Source: Bacteroidia bacterium
GTDB taxonomy: Bacteria; Bacteroidota; Bacteroidia; Flavobacteriales; Flavobacteriaceae
Direction of reading: 5' to 3'
NCBI GenBank assembly: GCA_030429325.1
Contig: JAUICT010000031.1
Location: 1 to 11,424 of the forward strand
DNA: 11,424 nucleotides
Shown here piece by piece: positions 1 to 6,257 of this stretch (position 1 is the stretch's first letter; the number at the start of each line of letters is the position of its first letter). Under the pieces are notes generated by a model that saw nothing but the letters and a program-made list of their open reading frames with translations, searched no databases and was not told the origin of the DNA. The translations under genes were made by a program, and so were the position numbers.

Positions 1-37
1 ATCCAATCCCCTGTATTTCATCTAGGTAGCTAAGCAT
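1..37 (-). CDS. possible 5' end of a divergent gene, cut by the window edge
   Basis: On the minus strand an ATG at 37-35 opens a frame that stays open to the edge, giving MLSYLDEIQGIG. A TAnnTTTG-like box (TATTTTTG) lies 16 nt upstream at 61-54, which would give a very short leader. Twelve codons are too few to recognise a family or to exclude chance. The alternative is that positions 1-33 are the tail of a plus-strand gene ending at TAA 31-33, or that the region is noncoding. Confidence 0.2.
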   Translation of the reverse strand, partial: MLSYLDEIQGIG

Positions 38-53
38 CTGTTCTGTGTTCCCA

Positions 54-61
54 CAAAAATA
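54..61 (-). promoter_or_regulatory. possible -7 box of a divergent promoter
   Basis: Read on the minus strand this is TATTTTTG, matching the Bacteroidetes -7 consensus TAnnTTTG. No TTTG-like -33 element is visible about 19 nt upstream, so support rests on the single box and its position before the ATG at 37. The motif is AT-rich and could occur by chance. Confidence 0.2.
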
Positions 62-140
62 GGAATTCCCTTTTTATAGCTCCTGCTCTTCCCTTGGACA
101 GGGTTCCCAATTCTAGTTTAAAATTTAACGTGGAAAATAA

Positions 141-168
141 TTTCGTTTCCCAAAAATACTTATTTTTG
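141..168 (+). promoter_or_regulatory. candidate promoter of the tyrosine catabolic operon
   Basis: TATTTTTG at 161-168 is a full match to the Bacteroidetes -7 consensus TAnnTTTG. A weak -33 candidate (TTTC, 141-144) lies 16 nt upstream, slightly closer than the usual 19 or so. Transcription would start near 174-176, giving a leader of about 35-40 nt before the hppD ATG at 212. The -7 box is embedded in the palindromes listed separately, which would suit a repressed promoter. Confidence 0.5.
151..168. promoter_or_regulatory. perfect inverted repeat over the -7 box
   Basis: CAAAAATA-CT-TATTTTTG is a perfect inverted repeat with 8-bp arms and a 2-bp centre. Its right arm is the putative -7 box and its left arm is the same box on the opposite strand. 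It could be a protein-binding site or a bidirectional promoter element, but its high A/T content lowers the significance. Confidence 0.35.
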
Positions 169-184
169 TTGCATAGACAACAAA
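165..184. promoter_or_regulatory. candidate operator palindrome at the hppD transcription start
   Basis: TTTGTTG-CATAGA-CAACAAA is a perfect inverted repeat with 7-bp arms and a 6-bp centre. It begins inside the -7 box and covers the predicted start site. The size, the TTG...CAA arms and the position resemble operators of dimeric winged-helix repressors such as MarR-type proteins. No regulator gene is visible in the window, so the binding protein is unknown. Confidence 0.45.
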
Positions 185-211
185 GTGATTTAACAACTAA
201 AAATATTCATC

Positions 212-1345
212 ATGGAGACATCTGCACTTACCAAAACATCTGATCAAGGGACGGATTTTATGCCCATCAATGGCACAGATTATATTGAACTCTACGTAGG
301 CAACTCCAAACAAGCAGCCCATTTCTATAAAACCGCTTTTGGTTTCCAATCCTTGGCCTATGCCGGGCTGGAAACTGGGTTAAAAGACCGCGAAAGCTAT
401 GTGGTTGTACAGGATAAAATCCGATTGATCCTTACCTCCCCATTAAAAAGTGGCACAAAGATCGGCGAGCACATAGATACGCATGGTGATGGAGTAAAAG
501 TTGTGGCCCTTTGGGTTGATGACGCTACCTACGCCTACAACGCGGCCATGGAACGTGGCGCCAAATCGTACATGGAACCCCAAGTGGAAGAAGATGCCAC
601 TGGTAAAGTGGTACGTTCTGGCATCTACACCTATGGGGAAACCGTCCATATTTTTGTGGAACGCAAAGATTACGATGGAGTATTCCTTCCTGGCTTCAAA
701 AAGTGGGAAACCCCAGATTACAATCCCTCTTCCACTGGCCTAAAATATGTTGATCATATGGTGGGCAATGTGGATTGGAACAAAATGAACCACTGGGTTG
801 GTTTCTATGAAAACGTCTTGGGCTTTAAGAACATCCTTTCTTTTGATGACAAGGACATTTCCACCGAATATACCGCCTTGATGAGCAAGGTGATGAGCAA
901 CGGTAACGGCCGTATCAAGTTTCCCATCAATGAACCTGCCGAAGGGAAGAAAAAATCACAGGTAGAGGAATACCTCGATTTTTATGAGGGGGAAGGGGTA
1001 CAACACATCGCCGTGGCCACGGATGACATTATTAAAACTGTCCGGGACCTTAGAAGCCGTGGGGTGGAATTCCTACGTGTGCCGGACACTTACTACGAGG
1101 CCGTGACCGACCGTGTAGGCAAAATTGATGAAGACATTGCCCCCTTGAAAGAGTTGGGCATTTTGGTGGACCGTGATGACGAGGGTTACTTGCTACAGAT
1201 TTTCACTCGTCCCGTGGAACCCAGACCCACTATGTTCTTCGAAATTATCCAAAGAAAAGGCGCACAATCATTTGGAAAAGGTAACTTTAAGGCACTGTTC
1301 GAAGCTATTGAGCGTGAACAAGAACTTAGAGGCACCTTACACTAA
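212..1345 (+). CDS. hppD: 4-hydroxyphenylpyruvate dioxygenase
   Basis: This is a cytosolic non-heme Fe(II) enzyme that converts 4-hydroxyphenylpyruvate and O2 to homogentisate and CO2, the second step of tyrosine degradation (EC 1.13.11.27). The 377-residue length fits the bacterial family. Two vicinal-oxygen-chelate halves are visible, roughly residues 22-155 and 178-345. The iron ligands expected in the C-terminal half are present: H182 in VDHMVGNV, H265 in VQHIAVATDDI and E344 in FFEIIQR. The C-terminal gating helix motif follows at 355-364 (GKGNFKALFE). The ATG at 212 has an AT-rich upstream region without a Shine-Dalgarno sequence, normal for Bacteroidota. It is the first gene of the cluster, preceded by a likely promoter and operator and followed 80 bp later by hmgA. 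No residue expected for activity is missing. Confidence 0.97.
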   Translation: METSALTKTSDQGTDFMPINGTDYIELYVGNSKQAAHFYKTAFGFQSLAYAGLETGLKDRESYVVVQDKIRLILTSPLKSGTKIGEHIDTHGDGVKVVALWVDDATYAYNAAMERGAKSYMEPQVEEDATGKVVRSGIYTYGETVHIFVERKDYDGVFLPGFKKWETPDYNPSSTGLKYVDHMVGNVDWNKMNHWVGFYENVLGFKNILSFDDKDISTEYTALMSKVMSNGNGRIKFPINEPAEGKKKSQVEEYLDFYEGEGVQHIAVATDDIIKTVRDLRSRGVEFLRVPDTYYEAVTDRVGKIDEDIAPLKELGILVDRDDEGYLLQIFTRPVEPRPTMFFEIIQRKGAQSFGKGNFKALFEAIEREQELRGTLH

Positions 1346-1360
1346 TATAGTTAAGGGTGC

Positions 1361-1420
1361 TGAGTGTTGAGTTATGAATCCGTAGAACTCTGAACTTTAA
1401 ACTCCTAACTCTAAACTGAG
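1361..1420. repeat. period-7 repeat block between hppD and hmgA
   Basis: Five heptamers with the form AACTNNN run without interruption from 1386 to 1420 (AACTCTG, AACTTTA, AACTCCT, AACTCTA, AACTGAG). Three heptamers starting TGA (TGAGTGT, TGAGTTA, TGAATCC) run from 1361 to 1381 and partly complement them; GAGTTA at 1369-1374 is the inverse of TAACTC at 1406-1411. The block could fold as an imperfect hairpin in the mRNA. It ends 5 nt before the hmgA ATG. Confidence 0.6.
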
Positions 1421-1425
1421 AAAAA

Positions 1426-2583
1426 ATGCCTATCTATCATAAACTCGGGAAAATACCGCAAAAGCGACACACCCAATTCGAGAAACCCAAGGGCGGGCTC
1501 TATTATGAGCAATTGTTCGGCACCATAGGTTTTGATGGGATGTCGTCCCTGCTTTACCACATCCATCGCCCTACGCAGGTAAAGGAGATTGGCAAGGCCG
1601 TGGATGTACGACCAAAAATCGCCGTGGATAAAAACATCACCAGTCGTAAACTCATTGGTTTCGATGTAAAACCCAAGGACGATTTCTTGGAATCCCGTGA
1701 ACCGCTTTTGGTCAACAATGATGTCCATATTGGACTGGCGGCTCCCAGAAAATCACTTACGGCGTATTTCTATAAAAATGCCGATGCGGATGAAATGTTG
1801 TTCATTCACAAAGGTTCTGGGACCCTAAAGACCTTTTTGGGCAATATCCCTTTTGAATATGGGGACTACCTCATCATTCCCCGCGGAATGATCTATCAGA
1901 TTGAGTTTGACACAGAGGACAATCGTATCCTCTATGCCGAATCCTTTCACCCCATGTATACCCCAAAGCGATACCGGAATTGGTTCGGTCAATTATTGGA
2001 GCATTCGCCATTCTGCGAACGGGACTATAAATTGCCTCAAGATTTGGAGACCCATGATGAGACCGGGGAGTTTTTGATGAAGATCAAAAAGGAAGGCATG
2101 TTGCACCAATTGGTCTATGCCACCCATCCTTTTGATGTTGTGGGTTGGGACGGTTACAATTATCCGTACGGTTTTTCCATTCATAATTTTGAACCCATCA
2201 CGGGCCGGGTGCATCAACCACCACCAGTACACCAAACCTTTGAAACGAGTGCCTTTGTGGTATGCTCCTTCTGTCCACGGTTGTATGATTATCATCCAAA
2301 GGCCATTCCAGCACCCTACAACCATTCGAACATAGATTCCGATGAGGTGTTGTACTATGTGGATGGTGATTTTATGAGTCGTACGGGAATCGGGCCAGGG
2401 TATATTTCATTGCATCCTGCCGGAATTCCACACGGGCCGCACCCCGGAACCTACGAAGCCAGTATTGGTAAAAAGGGCACCGAGGAACTCGCCGTGATGA
2501 TAGACACTTTTAAACCCTTGAAGATAACAGAGAATGCCCTCAAGATTGATGATGGCAAGTATTACAAATCTTGGGTAGAGTAA
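1426..2583 (+). CDS. hmgA: homogentisate 1,2-dioxygenase, short bacterial form
   Basis: This enzyme opens the homogentisate ring with O2 to give maleylacetoacetate (EC 1.13.11.5), using non-heme Fe(II) in the cytosol. The fold is a cupin-type barrel. By comparison with human HGD, the predicted iron ligands are H300 (in APYNHSN), E307 and H336 (in PAGIPHGPHPG), with H263 (in RVHQPPPVH) the likely catalytic base. The conserved FDVVGWDG segment is at 236-243. At 385 residues it is clearly shorter than the roughly 430-445 of human and proteobacterial enzymes. The ligand spacing H-x6-E differs by one residue from the human H-x5-E. These mappings are by eye. The gene lies between hppD and fahA on the same strand, which strongly supports the assignment. 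The ATG follows an A-rich stretch with no Shine-Dalgarno sequence. Confidence 0.93.
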   Translation: MPIYHKLGKIPQKRHTQFEKPKGGLYYEQLFGTIGFDGMSSLLYHIHRPTQVKEIGKAVDVRPKIAVDKNITSRKLIGFDVKPKDDFLESREPLLVNNDVHIGLAAPRKSLTAYFYKNADADEMLFIHKGSGTLKTFLGNIPFEYGDYLIIPRGMIYQIEFDTEDNRILYAESFHPMYTPKRYRNWFGQLLEHSPFCERDYKLPQDLETHDETGEFLMKIKKEGMLHQLVYATHPFDVVGWDGYNYPYGFSIHNFEPITGRVHQPPPVHQTFETSAFVVCSFCPRLYDYHPKAIPAPYNHSNIDSDEVLYYVDGDFMSRTGIGPGYISLHPAGIPHGPHPGTYEASIGKKGTEELAVMIDTFKPLKITENALKIDDGKYYKSWVE

Positions 2584-2594
2584 AATTAAAGTAC

Positions 2595-2662
2595 TGCCAT
2601 TTCGAAATGAGTCCTGATGACATCATATGGAATGAGATTTCTCACGTTCGTTCGAAATGACA
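2595..2662. repeat. composite extragenic palindrome between hmgA and fahA
   Basis: TGCCATTTCGAA at 2595-2606 is the inverse of TTCGAAATGACA at 2651-2662 with one mismatch in 12. ATTTCGAAAT at 2599-2608 is itself a perfect palindrome. The right half reads, on the minus strand, GTCATTTCGAACGAACGTGA, a form I recognise as a common dispersed intergenic repeat in Flavobacteriia. It lies within the presumed operon. Confidence 0.6.
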
Positions 2663-2669
2663 TAAATAG

Positions 2670-2689
2670 ATTCCCGCCTACGCGGGAAT
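2670..2689. repeat. extragenic hairpin repeat, copy 1 (upstream of fahA)
   Basis: ATTCCCGC-CTAC-GCGGGAAT is a perfect stem with 8-bp arms and a 4-nt loop, followed by GAT. It is nearly the same element as the one at 4080-4099. Its last base is 16 nt before the fahA ATG. There is no T-run, so it is not a typical intrinsic terminator. Confidence 0.75.
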
Positions 2690-2705
2690 GATATAAACAC
2701 CATAT

Positions 2706-3926
2706 ATGATCATAGATATCCCTGAAAATTCAGACTTTTCAATCCATAACATCCCATTTGGGATTTTTTCAACCAAAGACCGAAGCCCACGGGCCGGAGT
2801 TGCCGTAGGAGACCATATTTTGGATTTGGTCGCGGTGGCGGAGTTGGATGTTTTCGATTTTAATGTAGCCGTTCTGGAACGGGAAGACCTCAATGATTTT
2901 ATCTCCTTGGGGAAAGAAATCACCTCAAGGGTGCGGAAGAAAATCCAATATTGGCTCAAGGACGACACTTCCCCATTGGCCGGCAAACCTGAATTGTTCG
3001 TAAAACAATCCGAAGCACAAATGCATATGCCGGTCTGTGTTGGTGATTATACCGACTTTTATTCCAGCATTGAGCATGCCACCAATGTGGGTAAAATGTT
3101 CCGTGATCCGGAAAATGCCCTGTTGCCCAACTGGAAGCACATTCCTGTGGGCTATCACGGTAGGGCTAGTTCCATTGTAGTGAGTGGCCAACCCATTCAC
3201 AGACCCAAAGGGCAGACCTTGCCGAAAGACTCGGATACTCCTGTTTTTGGACCCTCCCAACGATTGGACTTTGAACTGGAGATGGGATTTGTGGTGGGCA
3301 AGAACACCAATTTGGGCGAGAGTGTATCCACCAAAGAAGCGGAAGACTACATTTTTGGACTGGTGTTGTTCAATGATTGGTCTGCACGGGATATCCAAAA
3401 ATGGGAATATGTGCCGTTAGGTCCGTTCTTGGCCAAAAATTTCGCCTCTTCCATTTCCCCTTGGATTGTCACTTTGGATGCTTTGGAACCATTCCGGGTG
3501 GCCGGACCAGAACAAGAGCCCAAGGTGCTCCCCTATTTGGAGTACAAAGGAGAAAAAAACTACGACATCAACCTTGAAGTAGGTATTACCCCGGATGGAG
3601 GTGATGAAACCACCGTTTGCCATAGCAATTTCAAATATATGTATTGGAACATGGCCCAGCAATTGGCACATCACACCGTGAACGGTTGCAACATCCATGT
3701 GGGTGATATGATGGCCTCCGGCACTATTTCCGGAAAAGATGAAAACTCCTATGGTTCTATGTTGGAGCTGGCCTGGATGGGTACCAAGCCTGTACAACTG
3801 AACGATGGTTCCGAGCGCAAGTTCATCAATGATGGGGATACCGTGACCCTTCGCGGTTATGCACAAAAAGAAGCCATACGGGTTGGTTTTGGAGCGGTTT
3901 CCACTAAAGTATTGCCTGCAAAATAA
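2706..3926 (+). CDS. fahA: fumarylacetoacetase
   Basis: This enzyme hydrolyses fumarylacetoacetate to fumarate and acetoacetate (EC 3.7.1.2), the last step of the homogentisate pathway. The 406-residue protein has the N-terminal FAH domain (about 15-110) and the catalytic FAH domain (about 115-400). Key residues known from mouse FAH are all found: D117 in DYTDFYSS, Y119, the catalytic H124 in EHATNVG, R133, Y150, E190 and E192 in DFELEMGF, D224 in NDWSARDIQ, K244 in LAKNF, T340 in GTISG and E354 in SMLEL. The first three of the acidic set (D117, E190/E192, D224) bind the divalent metal. The start at 2706 fits the usual N-terminus; there is no Shine-Dalgarno sequence. It follows hmgA after 122 bp and precedes the flavin-reductase-like gene after 189 bp, both gaps filled with palindromes. 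Confidence 0.97.
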   Translation: MIIDIPENSDFSIHNIPFGIFSTKDRSPRAGVAVGDHILDLVAVAELDVFDFNVAVLEREDLNDFISLGKEITSRVRKKIQYWLKDDTSPLAGKPELFVKQSEAQMHMPVCVGDYTDFYSSIEHATNVGKMFRDPENALLPNWKHIPVGYHGRASSIVVSGQPIHRPKGQTLPKDSDTPVFGPSQRLDFELEMGFVVGKNTNLGESVSTKEAEDYIFGLVLFNDWSARDIQKWEYVPLGPFLAKNFASSISPWIVTLDALEPFRVAGPEQEPKVLPYLEYKGEKNYDINLEVGITPDGGDETTVCHSNFKYMYWNMAQQLAHHTVNGCNIHVGDMMASGTISGKDENSYGSMLELAWMGTKPVQLNDGSERKFINDGDTVTLRGYAQKEAIRVGFGAVSTKVLPAK

Positions 3927-3946
3927 GTTTATGAATTACAGATATC

Positions 3947-3968
3947 ACATTGAGCGCAGTTGAAATGT
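3947..3968. repeat. imperfect extragenic palindrome after fahA
   Basis: ACATTG and AAATGT form outer arms (one mismatch) around GAGCGCAGTT. It has the look of the dispersed CACATTGAGCGCAGTCGAAATG-type repeats seen between flavobacterial genes. It is the first of four palindromic elements in the 189-bp gap between fahA and the next gene. Confidence 0.45.
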
Positions 3969-3984
3969 AATCTTGGGTTTAATC

Positions 3985-4010
3985 CATATCTCGATTGTGC
4001 TCGATATGAC
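3985..4010. repeat. extragenic palindrome ending in TGAC
   Basis: CATATC at 3985-3990 is complementary to GATATG at 4003-4008, and each arm borders a TCGA. The element ends TATGAC, sharing the TGAC foot with other palindromes in this window. Confidence 0.5.
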
Positions 4011-4037
4011 ATGACAACAGAGCTTACCATAAAGTTT

Positions 4038-4058
4038 ATACTGAGTTAAACGAAGTGC
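4038..4058. repeat. degenerate extragenic repeat
   Basis: ATACTGAGTTAAACGAAGTGC has only weak self-complementarity (ACT against AGT) but resembles the dispersed CACTGAG...CGAAGTG repeats that accompany the other elements here. It is probably a decayed copy; confidence is low. Confidence 0.3.
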
Positions 4059-4079
4059 AAGAAGCAAACAATGATAAAG

Positions 4080-4099
4080 ATTCCCGCTTTCACGGGAAT
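4080..4099. repeat. extragenic hairpin repeat, copy 2 (upstream of the flavin-reductase-like gene)
   Basis: ATTCCCG-CTTTCA-CGGGAAT is a stem with 7-bp arms and a 6-nt loop, followed by GAC. It shares AGATTCCCGC and CGGGAATGA with the element at 2670-2689. It also sits exactly 16 nt before the next ATG, the same distance as copy 1. Confidence 0.7.
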
Positions 4100-4115
4100 G
4101 ACATAATGGTAAATC

Positions 4116-4991
4116 ATGATAAAGACCGTAGACCCAAACCAGATTTCGCAACCTGAGCTCCACAGTATCATGCTCACCGCGGTGGCACCAAGGCCCATCT
4201 GCTTTGCCAGTACCGTGGATAAAGAGGGCAATGTAAACCTGAGCCCGTTCAGTTTTTTCAATGTGTTCAGCTCCAATCCACCCGTGATGGTATTTTCTCC
4301 CTCACGTAGCGGTAGGGACAATAGCTTGAAACATACCCACGAGAATGTCAAGGAGGTTCCCGAAGTGGTCATCAATATCGTCAACCACGATATGGTGGAA
4401 CAAATGTCCTTATCCAGCACAGCCTATGACAAAGGCGTGAACGAGTTCATAAAAGCTGGCTTCACCCAAGTGCCTAGTGAAAAAGTAAGACCTCCCCGTG
4501 TTGGCGAAGCCCCTGTTTCGTTTGAATGCAGTGTGATGGAGGTCATTGAACTGGCCCAAACCCCGGGAGCTGGCAACTTGATCATGGCCAAGGTAGAACT
4601 CATCCATATCAACGAAGCCTATTTTACCAATGGTATTTTGGACACCGAAAAATTGGATTTGGTGGGCCGTATGGGAGGCAGTTGGTATATCAGGGCCTCG
4701 AAGGATGCCCTTTTTGAAATTCCCAAGCCACTCCGCACCAAAGGTATGGGCGTGGATGCGCTGCCCAAGGGCATTCGGGAAAGCGAAGTACTCACGGGAA
4801 ACAATCTAGGGCGATTGGGAAATATGGAACAACTTCCTTCCAAGCAAGATGTAATGGACATCTCCCAAGCACCTGAAATAAAAACATTGTCCAAGATTGA
4901 GTTGCACCGCCTGGCACAGCGAGTTTTGGAAGAAGGAAATGCCCAGAGGGCCATGTCCATTTTGTTGCACGCAGAAACGCATAATTCATGA
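4116..4991 (+). CDS. flavin-reductase-like FMN-binding split-barrel protein, role unknown
   Basis: The N-terminal two thirds (about residues 12-200) match the flavin reductase-like, FMN-binding split-barrel family. The diagnostic stretch is APRPICFAST at 24-33, followed by NLSPFSFFNVFSSNPPVMVF at 41-60 and the later LVGRMGGSWYIR at 182-193. About 90 residues follow as a charged, helical tail (201-291). Family members bind FMN and serve as flavin reductases or oxidoreductases; the substrate here cannot be read from sequence. The protein has no signal peptide or membrane segment, so it is probably cytosolic. It overlaps the next gene by 4 bp (ATGA), so the two are likely translationally coupled. 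Its place between fahA and the aminotransferase suggests a link to aromatic amino acid degradation, but no known step of that pathway needs it. ATG at 4116 is chosen because it keeps the full conserved domain. Confidence 0.85.
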   Translation: MIKTVDPNQISQPELHSIMLTAVAPRPICFASTVDKEGNVNLSPFSFFNVFSSNPPVMVFSPSRSGRDNSLKHTHENVKEVPEVVINIVNHDMVEQMSLSSTAYDKGVNEFIKAGFTQVPSEKVRPPRVGEAPVSFECSVMEVIELAQTPGAGNLIMAKVELIHINEAYFTNGILDTEKLDLVGRMGGSWYIRASKDALFEIPKPLRTKGMGVDALPKGIRESEVLTGNNLGRLGNMEQLPSKQDVMDISQAPEIKTLSKIELHRLAQRVLEEGNAQRAMSILLHAETHNS

Positions 4992-6088
4992 AAAACGGAA
5001 TAGAATCCATTTTTAAGGCCCATTTGGTGCCCAAGGAAGTATATAAAGGGGGTAAGAACATCCCTCCTTCCGATAAAAATATATATAAACTTTCCTCCAA
5101 CGAAAACCCTCTGGGAGCATCCCCAAAAGCGGTTGAAGCCATAAAAAAGGCTGCTGACCGGATTGATTTATATCCCGATCAGACCGATATTCGTCTCCGA
5201 CAGGCCCTTGCCCAAGATTTTGACGAAAAACTGACCGAGGACCAATTTCTATGTGGCAATGGTGGTTCCGAAATCATTGATATGATACTACGGGCTTTCA
5301 TTAATGAAGGAGATGAGGTTATTTATTCCAATCCTTGCTTTTTGCCCTATTCGATCTTTTCAAGGTGGTACGATGCCAAACTTATTGATATTCCACTACT
5401 TCATCCCAATTACACCTTGGATGTGGAAGGAATCCTCAATGCCATTTCGGAACGGACCAAAGTCATTTTCCTGACCAGTCCCAACAATCCCACAGGGACT
5501 TACATTCCAAAATCGGTGATGGATGATTTTATCTCCTGTATCCCCAAAAACATTGTGGTGGTATTTGATGAAGTCTATCGTCATTTTGCCGATGCCGAAG
5601 ACTACGTGACCGCGCTCCCCTATGTGTTGGACGGTCATAATGTGATAGGCCTGAACAGTTTTTCAAAAACCTATGGATTGGCAGGCCAACGGGTGGGCTA
5701 TTGTTATACCACTACCAAGATTGCCAATTACATCCGGTTAATCCATAAGCCGTTTTTGTTACCTCAGACCTCGCTGGAAGCAGCTCTGGGTGCTTTAAGT
5801 GACCATGCATTCATTGAAAAAACGGTACAAACCGTACACGAAGGACGAAAGTTTTTGGCAAAAGCCTTTGACGAAATCGGAATCACCTATTGGCCCAGTC
5901 AAGCCAACTTTTTCATCATAGACCCCCCGCTTCCTGAAATGGAATTCACCGATAGAATGATGGATGAAGGCATCATGGTTCGCCCTGTGTCCCAATTTGG
6001 GGCCCCAGGCAAAGTACGCATTACCATAGGTGATGCCGAAGCGAATGAAACTTTGGTGAATGCGATGCGGAAGATTATGAATAAATAG
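4988..6088 (+). CDS. HisC-family PLP aminotransferase, probable tyrosine/aromatic aminotransferase
   Basis: This is a fold-type I class I/II aminotransferase of the histidinol-phosphate aminotransferase family, 366 residues, close to the HisC norm. Motifs seen are SSNENPLGASP (36-46), LYPD with Y62, GNGGSEIID (90-98), SPNNPTG with PLP-contacting N167, FDEVY with D194 and Y197, SFSKTYGLAGQRVGY with the PLP lysine K227 and R235, and KVRITIG with R344, the likely carboxylate-binding arginine. HisC-type enzymes often accept aromatic amino acids. No histidine biosynthesis genes are nearby, whereas four genes of a tyrosine catabolic cluster precede it. I therefore infer that it makes 4-hydroxyphenylpyruvate from tyrosine. 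Sequence alone does not exclude histidinol-phosphate activity. Its ATG overlaps the upstream stop (ATGA), which fixes the start. It is the last gene of the cluster and faces the DUF5916 gene. Confidence 0.88.
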   Translation: MKNGIESIFKAHLVPKEVYKGGKNIPPSDKNIYKLSSNENPLGASPKAVEAIKKAADRIDLYPDQTDIRLRQALAQDFDEKLTEDQFLCGNGGSEIIDMILRAFINEGDEVIYSNPCFLPYSIFSRWYDAKLIDIPLLHPNYTLDVEGILNAISERTKVIFLTSPNNPTGTYIPKSVMDDFISCIPKNIVVVFDEVYRHFADAEDYVTALPYVLDGHNVIGLNSFSKTYGLAGQRVGYCYTTTKIANYIRLIHKPFLLPQTSLEAALGALSDHAFIEKTVQTVHEGRKFLAKAFDEIGITYWPSQANFFIIDPPLPEMEFTDRMMDEGIMVRPVSQFGAPGKVRITIGDAEANETLVNAMRKIMNK

Positions 6089-6124
6089 TGCTTCGGCTAC
6101 CCTCAAGATTCAATATATCATGAG

Positions 6125-6145
6125 AACCTGAAACCAGTTCAGGTT
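6125..6145. repeat. extragenic palindrome ending in TTGAC
   Basis: AACCTGAA-ACCAG-TTCAGGTT is a perfect stem with 8-bp arms and a 5-nt loop, followed by GACG. No T-run follows, so a repetitive extragenic element is more likely than a standard terminator, although it could protect or end the upstream mRNA. Confidence 0.7.
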
Positions 6146-6149
6146 GACG

Positions 6150-6166
6150 AAAGAATTAAATTCTTT
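6150..6166. repeat. AT-rich perfect palindrome
   Basis: AAAGAATT-A-AATTCTTT is a perfect 8-bp inverted repeat around one base, followed by GCTTTTC. The hairpin is weak because its arms hold one G-C pair each. It might contribute to termination of the aminotransferase transcript. Confidence 0.4.
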
Positions 6167-6201
6167 GCTTTTCTCAAAATAATAGCTCTATGTGAAGAGT
6201 C

Positions 6202-6225
6202 GTCATGCTGAATTTATTTCAGCAT
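6202..6225. repeat. extragenic palindrome beginning with GTCA
   Basis: GTCATGCTGAA-TTTAT-TTCAGCAT contains a perfect stem with 8-bp arms (6205-6212 and 6218-6225). The GTCA foot is on the left, so this copy is in the opposite orientation to its neighbours. I recognise the form TCATGCTGAA...TTCAGCATCTCAT as a common dispersed flavobacterial intergenic repeat. Confidence 0.7.
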
Positions 6226-6257
6226 CTCATCAGACCCTAATACCAGAACTTGATAGG

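Noticed and set aside
1..33. C-terminal end of a plus-strand gene (IQSPVFHLGS, stop at 31-33)
   Set aside because: All three plus-strand frames end within about 35 bases and none shows a recognisable tail; ten codons are too few to support a call.
2925..3866. Two long minus-strand frames opposite fahA (2925-3398 and 3417-3866)
   Set aside because: They lie entirely opposite a complete fumarylacetoacetase with all catalytic residues; no recognisable domains in the antisense products.
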